Notes under the pieces: model-generated
What the model was told of the DNA's origin: nothing
Database searches by the model: none
The model's input: the letters and a program-made list of their open reading frames with translations, nothing else
Assembly (NCBI GenBank): GCA_015680685.1
Contig: MNCI01034769.1
Coordinates: forward strand, 533,122 to 597,121
Length of the DNA stretch: 64,000 nt
Source: Gnetum montanum
Taxonomy: Eukaryota; Streptophyta; Gnetopsida; Gnetales; Gnetaceae
Direction: 5' to 3'
Part shown: piece after piece, positions 1 to 9,216 of the stretch
How the letters are laid out: every line of letters begins with the position of its first letter
How positions within the stretch are numbered: the first letter of the stretch is position 1
Made by a program: the position numbers and the translations under genes

Positions 1-848
1 GATAAGTTGAGCCCCATGTAACATCTATTACGGAAGAATGTACATTTCCAATGGACTCAACAATGCCAAGAAGCATTTGAAAACATAAAACAAGAATTGG
101 CCCAACTACCGACTGTTTATCCTCCACAAAATGACAAACCTTTCTACATCTATCTTGCAACTTCTAGTTCGTCCATCGCATCCATGCTTTGTCAAAAATG
201 TCAAGATGGGGCCGAGATCCCTGTATCCTATCTAAGCCATGTTTTAATAGCCCATGAACAATGATACAACGATGTAGAAAAATCATGCCTTGCCCTTGTC
301 TTCTCTTTGAGAAATGGCAACATTATCTCTTCCGTAATTAAGTTTACATCATTTGCAAAGATAATGTTCTCCGTGCCATCACTAATAACATCTACGAGTC
401 AAGTAAGCTAGCTAGGTGGAAAGCAATGATTGTAGAATTTGATTTACACTATGTCGCTCAATCTTCCACAAAAGGTCAAGCAATAGCCATGTAATTAACT
501 GTCTCACCGACACATGATCAAACAACAATAAACCTCGAATTCCCAGATGAAAATGTTAACAGTATAGACGCTGTACCTGATAATTATGAGGCAATTCTCT
601 ACTTTGATGGGGCCTCAACCTCTCATGGTGGAAGTGCCACAGCTATTTTAATATACCCCTCTGGGGAAATCCAACCTTCTACTTATCGCTTAAACTTTCC
701 TTGCACCAATAACATAGCAGAATACGAAGGTCTTCTTAGAGGACTTCAAATAGCGCTAACTTCGAGAATCTCACGCCTTGTAATTCGAGGTGATTCGTAA
801 TTAGTTATTAATCAAGTCACTGAAGCCTACACATGCAAAGCTATCCAT
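1..848 (+). pseudogene. pol: Tat-1 pol, end of RT and two RNase H modules (broken)
   Basis: Bases 1-312 encode the RT/RNase H connection and the start of the first RNase H (segments HLLRKNVHFQW and FYIYLATSSSSIASML). The frame shifts near 312 and continues to 2324. The second RNase H lies at about 585-960: its first acidic residue is in YFDGAS (606-608), the glutamate in NIAEYEGLL and the next aspartate in VIRGDS. Stops are visible at 19, 262, 339, 492 and 798. A second RNase H of this kind is diagnostic of Tat elements; it degrades the RNA strand of RNA:DNA hybrids during reverse transcription. The matching region of the minus-strand element at about 33.9-34.9 kb has the same order. Confidence 0.82.
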
Positions 849-2324
849 TTGCAACCGTATTGTGATTTGACTAAACATCTAGTGAGACAACTAGTAGAGG
901 TGGTTATACAACATGTACCTAGAAGCAAAAATACCGTCGCTGATGCACTTGCCACACTAGCCTTAAACATGACACCTGAAATGTTTCATGCATTGCCTAG
1001 TTCTATAACCAGTTGTGCCAAACCTATAATTACCACTCTAAATGAAGTACCCATAGCATCTGTTAGTACAACACACACAATAGAATGGTATGATGACATA
1101 AAAGAGTATCTTCTAAAAGGTGAACCTCCACAACACTTGTCACATGCTCAAAAAGACGCCATACGGAAACGCTCTCACCAATACACATTAATAGGTGATA
1201 CCTTGTGTCGTAAATCATATGAAGGTATTTTGCTAACATGTGTTAGTAGCACTGATGGTCAAACAATTGTAGAACAAATCCATGAGGGACTTTGTGGAGG
1301 ACACATAGCACCTAAAGCAATGGCAACAAAGATTAGACACTTAGGCTATTACTGGCCACACATGGAATACGATTGCATCTCCAAGGTTAGAACATGTGAT
1401 ATCTGCCAAAAACATAGTAATCTGATACATGTCCCACCTAACGAACTGCATACTGCACAAATCACATGGCCATTCCAAAAATGGGGTTTAGATTTAATTG
1501 GACCAATAACACCGTCATCTTCAGCAGGCCATAGCTTCATAATCACTGCAACTGAATATTTCACAAAATGGGTGGAAGCTATTCCTCTTAGGAAGACCAC
1601 GTCAAAACACGTTTGCACCTTTGTAATGGAAAATATCATAACCCGTTTTGGTGTTCCAATGACCATCATCACCGATAATGGGCCACAATTCAACAGTGCA
1701 GATACCAAAAGTTTTTGTGAAAGTCTAGGCGTTAAACATGCATTTTCGTCACCTTACTACCCACAGAGTAATGGTCAAGCGGAGGCTACAAATAAAACTG
1801 TCATCATGATACTCAAAAAGATGCTGAATCAGAGCAAGAAACGATGGCATGAACAATTGGTCTACGCATTGTGGGCTTATAGAACGACACATCGAACATC
1901 CACAGGTAAAACTCCATATAGTCTTGTATACGGATCTGAAGCTATTTTACCTTTAGAATTGCAGGTTCCCTCATTGCGGATAACTCTCTCCAGTCTCCTT
2001 GATGAAAGTCAAAACAATGAATTACGCATTGCTGACCTCGACACAGTAGAGGAGGAACGCATACGAACTCTTGATCAAATTGAATGGTACCAAAAACAGC
2101 AGAGACAAAGGCACAAGCACGATCTCCACAAACGCCCAATTAAAGAAGGAGATCTAGTCCTTAAGGCCACTCGAGAACATCCAAGTAAATTCTCAGCCAA
2201 CTGGGAAGGGCCTTATCTAGTCACCAAGGCATATAACAATGGAGCATTTAAACTTACTGACATGGACGGAAACGAGTTTGCCAATCCTACCAACCACTTG
2301 TACTTGAAGAGGTACTACGTCTGA
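849..2324 (+). CDS. pol: Tat-1 integrase (C-terminal part of Pol)
   Basis: Open for 491 codons and in frame with the upstream RNase H, so 849 is not a true start; it is just past the last stop. The zinc-binding HHCC module is H145, H152, C183, C186. The catalytic triad is D215, D276 and E312, with 60 and 35 residues between them: a perfect D,D(35)E core. The C-terminal GPY/F-type segment (NWEGPYLVTKAY, residues 451-462) is present and the protein ends KRYYV. Integrase inserts the element's cDNA into the chromosome. This is the best-preserved protein in the window; the Tat-2 copy has lost the catalytic glutamate. It is not a functional unit alone, because the upstream pol is broken. Confidence 0.92.
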   Translation: MQPYCDLTKHLVRQLVEVVIQHVPRSKNTVADALATLALNMTPEMFHALPSSITSCAKPIITTLNEVPIASVSTTHTIEWYDDIKEYLLKGEPPQHLSHAQKDAIRKRSHQYTLIGDTLCRKSYEGILLTCVSSTDGQTIVEQIHEGLCGGHIAPKAMATKIRHLGYYWPHMEYDCISKVRTCDICQKHSNLIHVPPNELHTAQITWPFQKWGLDLIGPITPSSSAGHSFIITATEYFTKWVEAIPLRKTTSKHVCTFVMENIITRFGVPMTIITDNGPQFNSADTKSFCESLGVKHAFSSPYYPQSNGQAEATNKTVIMILKKMLNQSKKRWHEQLVYALWAYRTTHRTSTGKTPYSLVYGSEAILPLELQVPSLRITLSSLLDESQNNELRIADLDTVEEERIRTLDQIEWYQKQQRQRHKHDLHKRPIKEGDLVLKATREHPSKFSANWEGPYLVTKAYNNGAFKLTDMDGNEFANPTNHLYLKRYYV

Positions 2325-2341
2325 AAAACTTGAGGTACGTC

Positions 2342-2452
2342 ACAGTCCTGGATCATGACTTAAAACTGATACCACAGAACAGTCCTGGATCATGACTTAA
2401 AACTGATACCACAGAACAGTCCTGGATCATGACTTAAAACTGATACCACAGA
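2342..2452 (+). repeat. 37-bp tandem repeat, 3 near-identical copies
   Basis: Starts at 2342, 2379 and 2416; each unit contains GTCCTGGATCATGACTTAAA. It begins 18 bp after the integrase stop. The same unit, inverted with the element, forms the array at 32284-32496 in Tat-2. It belongs to the AGTTTA...GGAC arrays that punctuate this family. Confidence 0.9.
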
Positions 2453-2499
2453 ATTCTGTCCAGTATGACACTAAACTGCTACATTCGTCTGCTATGACA

Positions 2500-2680
2500 T
2501 GAAACTAGCATCCAGAGTCCACTAAGACTATAAACTAGTTTGCCTCTTCATAGTCCGCTATGACTATAAACTAGCAATGCACCGTCTGCTACGACGCTAA
2601 AATAGCACCGTCCAAGGGGTTATGACGTAAAACTAATCCACAACAGTCCGCTAAGACTATAAACTAGCGACATCATTGAT
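2500..2680 (+). repeat. Degenerate short repeats, AGTCCGCTAAGACTATAAACTAG type
   Basis: About five irregularly spaced units with the core GACTATAAACTAG, for example near 2513, 2556 and 2645. The inverse form (AGTTTATAGTCTTAGCGGAC) lies at 32088-32240 in Tat-2 at the same relative place, downstream of integrase, so the array is an inherited part of the family. Confidence 0.75.
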
Positions 2681-3810
2681 GATCAGGCAAAATTGGAAAA
2701 GACATGTTGTTGCAGTTGGCTGTTCTTGTTCCACAGAGACTTGTTGCATGATTCATCCCATGGGGCCTAATGAAATTGATGCTGTTCATGATTCTGTTTG
2801 CTTTGAAAGCTGCACATGGTGACTCCATCTCCTTGTTTAAAGTGTTTAGCTGATTATTTCATTTGCGGTTCTCTTTTCTTCTTGGAGTTGTGTTTGCAGG
2901 ATGACACTTCTGAGGCGTTCGTGCATAGATGCACTTCATCATGACGACAAGGTATCACATTTTTCCTGACGCACGTAACTGGGTTAATCAATCCATTCAT
3001 AAGTACATTCCCAACTCCCGATACATGCCCTATTTCCCAATCATGCTCCCCTTAGCCTATTCAATTACATTCCCCTTGATGCGTTCTTCTCACCTCAAAA
3101 CTCTTGATACATTGTTGCACACCGTAGCTTTCTTAGCAGCTACAACGCAAAACACAGTACACAATGCATGACATAAAATGCAAGTGCTCAAATATGAGCA
3201 TGGCACAAAAAAGAAAGCTCTTTCAAAAAAAAAAAAGAACAAAAGACAAAAAGAAAACAAAAAAAAAAAATTGTCAAAGAGCAAAATGCACGGAAAAGGT
3301 CTTCAAAGATCCTGTTGACATCATAAACAAAAGACTATTGGCCATTCTTATACAAGCCCCAGGCGAGAAGGTAATTGTCTTGAAAAAAAAATTACATTTG
3401 TGTCTCAAAGAGACCATGTTGCACATCACTACGCAGCTTTGGCTATTTACAACGGGCCCCGAAAATACTCTATAAGAGTCCCGTTTCTCCAAAGAACGCA
3501 CATCCTATCTCTTAGTTCCGAGTCTGTCAAAAAAAATTGGCTGATGACAAGGACCAAATGACATAACTTGTGCATAAGAGAGCATTCCCCTTACAAATCC
3601 CAGCAGCAATCATCGCCCTCAACCTCCTAGCCTCCCTGGTTACAACCGATTCCCTTGCATCTTGAACCACATTCCCTCAATCCCATGTACTTTTGAAAAT
3701 GGTGCGATAATATCTAGCCAAAGGCTGACGGTTAATGTTTGATGCTTTATTTTTCATGGTGTTTTGCACTTCTTTGTCTATGCCTCTTGGGTGGATTCCT
3801 CCAGGCATCA
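2681..3810 (+). other. Tat-1 non-coding 3' region
   Basis: No credible coding sequence. It contains A-rich runs near 3225-3270 and ends at the polypurine tract. Short open frames here have no recognisable domains and no counterpart in the equivalent region of Tat-2. Confidence 0.6.
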
Positions 3811-3825
3811 ACAAAGAGGGGCCAA
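3811..3825 (+). other. Polypurine tract of Tat-1
   Basis: ACAAAGAGGGGCCAA directly abuts the LTR start TGAAACACC. The identical 15-mer precedes the 3' LTR of Tat-2 (31021-31035, minus strand). This tract primes plus-strand DNA synthesis. Confidence 0.88.
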
Positions 3826-4194
3826 TGAAACACCAAAAAAATGTCAGCAACACTTCCAGACAACTTCAGGGCCTCTGAAATGGCTTCAAGCAGCCCACCA
3901 TGGAGTAAGAAAGATTCTCCTGGAACCCACAGATCACGATGACAAGTGTCGGTGTTAAGAATCATCAGTTTCAAGGTCAAAAAAATGCAATTTTGGCTAA
4001 GTACACTGTGCAGACGTTGCACAGCGTAAGGATCCGCGTCACCAACTTTTGGAGCCCCGAAATTCAGCCAAAACAATCTAAAATCAAGCACAAGGACCCC
4101 CCATGACCTTTGCCAAGGTCCCTAGCGGTTCCCAGCCTTCAGAAAATCAAGATTCGGGCATTAAATGAGGTGTTTTCGGCTACTTATGCTGAAA

Positions 4195-4305
4195 CACTAT
4201 TCATTTTACACTGAAAAACTATTCATCTGCACGAACACTATTCATCTTATGCTGCAGAGCGTAGGTTGCGTGAACACTATTCATCGCACGAACACTATTC
4301 ATCGA
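4195..4305 (+). repeat. Repeated ACACTATTCATC motif in Tat-1 U3
   Basis: Five copies of a core (A/C)ACTATTCATC, two to three of them extended to CACGAACACTATTCATC, spaced 16-45 bp and ending about 440 bp upstream of the TATA box. Position suggests an upstream regulatory array; that is inference. Confidence 0.7.
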
Positions 4306-4746
4306 AGTTTCAAAAAATTCCAGAAATATCTCAGAAAATGGCAGAGAATTATCAACATCAGTAACTTTCAGAACATTCCAGAAAATTTCAGAAAGACTCA
4401 GAAACAAAGAAGTTTCACGCAAATGGGGGGTCAAATTTCTCTTATTGTACATTTCATTGTAAGTCGACATGTGCGGGCATGTTAGGCCCTCATGTTTAAA
4501 TTAAATGTACTTTCATGGGCTTGAATAACCCATAAATTGTAAAATGCAATGTACTTGGTCAAGAACGTAGCTTGCCGACACACATCCAACTCGTGCACAA
4601 CTTTCCGACACACATCCAACTCTCGCCAGCATGCATCCAACCCAAGCACAACTGTCCATTGGACACATGTTACCAGATCCACTTTCCTCTCATCTCTCAA
4701 CCATTGATTCCATTCTAAAATTCTGTGTCGGAGCACGGCCCAACCC

Positions 4747-4754
4747 TATAAATA
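4747..4754 (+). promoter_or_regulatory. TATA box of Tat-1 LTR
   Basis: TATAAATA in the middle of the LTR, the usual place for the U3 promoter. Transcription would start about 30 bp downstream. As this is the 3' LTR, it would read outward. Confidence 0.6.
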
Positions 4755-5369
4755 TCCTGTCAATTCACATAAATCAGGGGGGCGATTAGAGGCAAAAATT
4801 AGAGACATTGGCAATTCTGAGAAATTACAGAACTGGCAATCCTTGGGCACTCGGCACATCTGACTGTTGGCATCCAAGCATTCCTCACGTTCATCACATC
4901 ACATTATCGCATCATCACTTCAGACACCATCTCGGGGCTTAGTGCTTGACCTACCATTCACACGTGCAGCTACACTTCGACCGGTGCATACATTTTTATT
5001 AAACAATACAATAAAGTTCATTGCCTCCTATTTACATTATTTACTTTGGTTTATGCTTTGTTTACAATATAGCATGGTTTGTGCTTTATTTATAATTCAG
5101 TACGCTCTGTTTACATTTTTGTGTCTCTGTTTGCATTCCGTTTACATCCTGTTTACATCGTTCACGATAACCCCAGCGTTAGCTGTAGCTTACGCTCGGG
5201 GAAGTCCTTGGTTGATTTGCGTACAAACCATCCAAGGCACTCTGCCTTCGTTCCATTTTCCAGCTTGCCCTCAAGCGAAGGCAGGGTCAGCTGTGGCTGC
5301 CCAACAATCTTTCGGTGTCTGTTTCCATTCCAGCCTCACACCGACGATTTAGGTCAGTACATTAGCTAT

Positions 5370-5822
5370 TTTCCTTAATCTCATAGCTTTTGGATAGAAA
5401 GCCAAAGATCATTAATAACATCATCAAGGCACTCCACCTAGTTCCTTAGCACAAAGTCTTGGGTAAGTGCAACTTTATGTTTTACGCTAGAGACCAGCTC
5501 TAGTAGAAAAGAAAATTCCATGGTATTAACTAGCTTTTGAATCATTCAAGCCTTTTCTACTATAAGCACATGATTATGTTGTCTACTTGTAGTAACTAAT
5601 CCCATAGTTTTTACAACTTTTTAGAGGATTTTTTAGTATCCCTCTCACCAATCATTTCTACATCCTCATCCTTGTTCACTTCTTTATACTTGTTCAAATC
5701 ATTGTACACCTCCTCATGCACATGATTGTCTTGATTATCATCCCCAATTGGTCCATTATGAGGATTGAGACCAAGAGAGGAATTACCAAGATTTCAACAT
5801 GCTTTGCTTTTCTTTTTGTGCA
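5370..5822 (-). pseudogene. Possible Gag N-terminus of an old minus-strand LTR element
   Basis: Reading leftward from an ATG at about 5822 gives a hydrophilic start (MMHKKKSKAC) and an acidic stretch, interrupted by stops. It follows a primer site at 5910-5921 at the right distance for a gag start. No Gag domain can be recognised. The sequence is cut at 5361 by Tat-1. The call rests mainly on position. Confidence 0.3.
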
Positions 5823-5909
5823 TCATAGTGGCACTCAATTCATGAACAATAAATCATGATCATAAACCACAAACCATGAATCACCACCAGTCTCGAAATG
5901 GAAACTTAA

Positions 5910-5921
5910 GGTTTGATACCA
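5910..5921 (-). other. Primer-binding site, initiator tRNA-Met type
   Basis: On the minus strand this reads TGGTATCAAACC, matching the common plant primer site TGGTATCAGAGC at 10 of 12 bases. Two bases beyond it is a TG/CA-type LTR edge (5924). Together these indicate a minus-strand LTR retrotransposon whose LTR lies to the right. Confidence 0.5.
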
Positions 5922-5923
5922 AG

Positions 5924-7600
5924 TGTAACAACAGTTCTATAGAGAATCACTAATCGACATCATCCTTGAGTCCAAAAGTAGCCAAGTATTCCAAAGTAGA
6001 TCCAAGATGGATTATGCCTTAATAATCATAATAACTACAAGAACAACATGAGTGTAGATAACACATTAGTCCAATGATTAGGAGTATAATGAGTATGCCT
6101 TTAGAAATCATATATGTAATAAGACCACTATGATGGGCACACACATATGCAAAGATCCCTACATAACTACCTAAGCAATTAAAAGAACATAATACACACG
6201 ATGTACTCAAGAGTACTAGCATACACCCATGATATTGTTCCTTAAAGAAAGTTAAGATGCATTTCTTCTCTAATGCATTTAGCCATAAGCCTTACTTTGT
6301 AGAGTAGGATGGTGGTTAGAGCATTAGAGCCAAAGATCCTCTACAAGCCTACATATCCTTGTGACCTAATACACAAAGGAGTAAAAGCCATGTAGTTCTC
6401 TGGTGATGGTTATGATAACATGAAAATCGTAATGATGTCCATACTTATTTCATTCCTTATTCTGGAAGGGAATCAACATTCAGACCACTCGCAAGTTATA
6501 TTCTCTATAGGAGAAACAAAACCTAAAACACCCCCGTCTCAACAATGCAAGAAATAATAGAATCAAAGGCGAATGCAATCTCTCTATGCAACACATAACA
6601 TGGATGTAATGATGATAATATGAGTTGGTATAAAATGATTCTCTACATTTTAAAACCATCATGGAATTTTTTATTCTCTTCTTTTTGAAGACTATAAATC
6701 AATTTGAGTCCTAAAATGTGAAAAAATATACTTACATTAACTTAATTTTGAGAAAAGATACATCTTAAGATATATAGTTGAACTAGAACTTTGAACTAAA
6801 ATTTAGCATTGTTCACATTAATTGAACTCATAACTAAGAGCTCCCAAATTAAATATTACTAATAAACTAACACCTTTCCTTATTTTTGAGCATATTTGTC
6901 TGTAATGTTTAATCATAATTATTTTTATATGCATATACATTGCAAAGTTTTACATGGTTCAAAAACAATTATTTTCATTTAAAGAGATGTATGAATTTAA
7001 TATTTTTAAAACACATTTTAATTTTTTTTTGCATGAAGTTCTTTTATATTTGATTTACCATTTATTTTAATGTGAAATTCTAGGAAACAATCATTAACTA
7101 CTTAAAACTAGGTAAAGTTATCTCAATTTGTAATGGTATCATCCTTGGAAAACACCATTCAATATCACCCAAGAGTTTCAACAGTAGTAACAAAAGAGAG
7201 AGGGTAGACTAAATATGGACTACATCTTAATGCTTAACATCCTGTGTCACAACATAGTACACAACCCTTTAGTTGATTGTTAGATGTGTTAGTATTGTCA
7301 TAAGCTTTAATTATGTAACCGGACCATCTAGGCATATGCACACACACATAACAAACTAGCATCCCTAGAAGGACTATGATATGTTCCTATGCTAATACAT
7401 TGAGCCCTAAGCCTAACTTTAAAGAGAGCATGTTGATCCAAGCATCGAAGCCAAAGCTCCTCCACAAGACTACATATCTTTGTGACAAGGTTTACAAGAA
7501 ATCAAGACCCATGTAGTTTGAACCCAAAGGATCTGCACACTCCTCTAGCCCATTCTGGAGAGAAACAACCTTTGATCAACCAATAAGGCATGTTTTCCTA
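5924..7600 (-). repeat. Diverged repeat pair, probably LTR sequence of the element primed at 5910
   Basis: Two related blocks, about 5940-6450 and 7130-7570, share several anchors in order: a CATCCTTG segment, a GCACACACATA segment, and a segment with CTACATATC(C/T)TTGTGAC followed by CCATGTAGTT (near 6345 and 7470). They are about 1.1 kb apart. They may be two LTRs or an internal duplication. Everything around them is very AT-rich with no coding signal. Confidence 0.45.
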
Positions 7601-8198
7601 CACAATGGGTCAATGGGTTCTTATGACATAAAATAGCAAAAATGGTTAACCTTACATACTAAAAATTATTTTAGTAATTATAGCTAAATGCATAGGGTAG
7701 GTGAAAATTTGACATTTTCATAGAAACACTTTTTTATTGAGATTTCATTTTAGTAATCCATTTAATAGAACTAATATATTTATTGGCTTATAAAATTATT
7801 GTAATTTTAAAACTTATTTTAGTTTAAAAACGCACATACAAATTTTCATATCACTCCTACTATGAAAAAACATCAACTTAAATCTTTTACTAAAATCATG
7901 TTGACAAAAATATTTTATTAAAATAATGAAACTAAAATTGAAATTTTATTACATTTTTCAAAGTTTAGTTTTACATCTCCTGGGTAACTCTAATTTTACA
8001 AGGATCTTTTAGGTTATGAGAAAAATTAACATATGATTTATTGATTGAATAAACTCTTAATTATATATCTTTTGTAATTGCATTCTTTTGTGTTTTGCAA
8101 TCATTGTCAGTATATGGCTAAATTATTACGAATCTCTTCTTTGTAAAATATTCTTCTTTGCTACATCCTTACAATGCCTATGTTTATGTATTAGTTAT
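7601..8198. other. AT-rich sequence without recognisable genes
   Basis: Low-complexity, AT-rich, no open frame with a recognisable domain. It is bounded on the right by the likely LTR start of element E. Confidence 0.5.
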
Positions 8199-9052
8199 TG
8201 ATGAATAGTAATAACATAGGCAACATTGAAGCATACTCATCAATGCATACTAGGATATGTTGAGGCAGGTATGTTAACGATGATGTGGTCATTGCCTATA
8301 TACATGTGCATACCCTTCACATTTATGATACCTTTTGGTCTTAGTCTTAGCTAAACTTGTGGAATTTCTTTCTTTGAGAGTTAGAATATTTTTCCTCTAA
8401 GTGCTTGCAATGTGGATCTATGGGATTGTAAAAAATTTTAGTCAAGTGCTCATGTACCTAGACACATTCGCATGAATGGCAATAAAATCAAGATTTCCTA
8501 CATCCATTGTAACACTTGGATTAGTTTAATCTTACTTTTTAGCACTTTACCTTACATGCAATTTACATTTATGTTCTTTAGTAATTAATGCAGTTAATCA
8601 TAAGCATGTGAGTACAACCACGTCAAGAATAACATATTAACACTTTGTAATCCTATTAGTGGATACTTGGTATGCCCAGTAGTGCACACTTGGTAACCCA
8701 ACAATGTTAATATAAGTTCAAGATGTGTATGACAAGTGGAAATAGATACTCTATGTTAGGATAGTTAATTGAAAAATTAGTTGATTAGTTTAATCATTAA
8801 ATCTTCATTTCATTATCAAGTAGCTAGGAGGAAAATATAATAAAATAATTATAAAAATAAACATCTAATGTGTCAGCCACACTTAACCATATACACCGTT
8901 AAACACAAACATGGATTGAGAAGACTATGACTTGCAACTATACAATTCACTATTTAGAAATATTGGCAACTTAGGTAACTAAGTCAAAAGAATTCAACCA
9001 GATTGCTTGTGAAAACTTGTGATTCATATGGTTGGATACCCACCGCTCATCA
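8199..9052 (+). repeat. 5' LTR of element E
   Basis: The right end is firm: it ends CTCATCA followed by a primer site. It shares ordered segments with the B LTR (CTTGGTAACCCA and CAAGATGTGTA) and with A. The left edge, TGATGAATAG at 8199, is inferred from the TG start and the expected 800-920 bp length; no second LTR is present to confirm it. Confidence 0.6.
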
Positions 9053-9053
9053 T

Positions 9054-9071
9054 TGGCATTATTTCCCAAGG
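9054..9071 (+). other. Primer-binding site of element E
   Basis: TGGCATTATTTCCCAAGG, one base after the LTR. It aligns with the B site TGGCACCATTGCCGAGG, and both resemble the tRNA-Asp complement used by Athila elements, with transitions. Confidence 0.65.
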
Positions 9072-9216
9072 ACTTAGTTTAGTTAAATGTACTAAATATT
9101 GTTAACTAGTGAAATCCACAAAAATTCATTATAAGGAAAATATAATGATTCATATTGCATACAAAATATTAATAATAAAAAAATGATATTAAGGCACACT
9201 TTATGTACAACATAAG

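Larger units (their letters stand above)
1..5361 (+). mobile_element. Tat-1: 3' half of a Ty3/gypsy Tat-type LTR retrotransposon
   Basis: The window opens inside the pol gene of a plus-strand Ty3/gypsy element. It runs through RNase H, a second archaeal-type RNase H, integrase, a non-coding 3' region with tandem arrays, a polypurine tract and a complete 3' LTR. Two RNase H modules in a row before integrase mark the plant Tat lineage (Ogre/Retand relatives). The same family recurs on the minus strand at 29780-48133: integrase, polypurine tract and LTR U5 are clearly related, but the U3 regions are not. The 5' part, including gag, protease and most of RT, lies outside the window, so the target duplication cannot be checked; the 5 bp after the LTR are TTAGC. 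Confidence 0.9.
3826..5361 (+). repeat. Tat-1 3' LTR
   Basis: Begins TGAAACACC and ends CAGTACA, 1,536 bp, placed by the polypurine tract on the left and by similarity of the last roughly 180 bp to the Tat-2 LTRs (both end in CGACGATTT, a short variable stretch, then GTACA). A TATA box is at 4747-4754. U3 holds repeats of CACGAACACTATTCATC at about 4195-4300 and, unlike Tat-2, no GCGTATACGC array. Open frames inside it are incidental. Confidence 0.85.

Noticed and set aside
1349-1708. 119-codon minus-strand frame opposite the Tat-1 integrase
   Set aside because: It is the antisense shadow of a clear integrase coding region.
4867-5378. Plus-strand frames of 161 and 99 codons in the Tat-1 LTR
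   Set aside because: They lie wholly in the LTR, cross its U5, and the second runs past the LTR end; no domain is recognisable.
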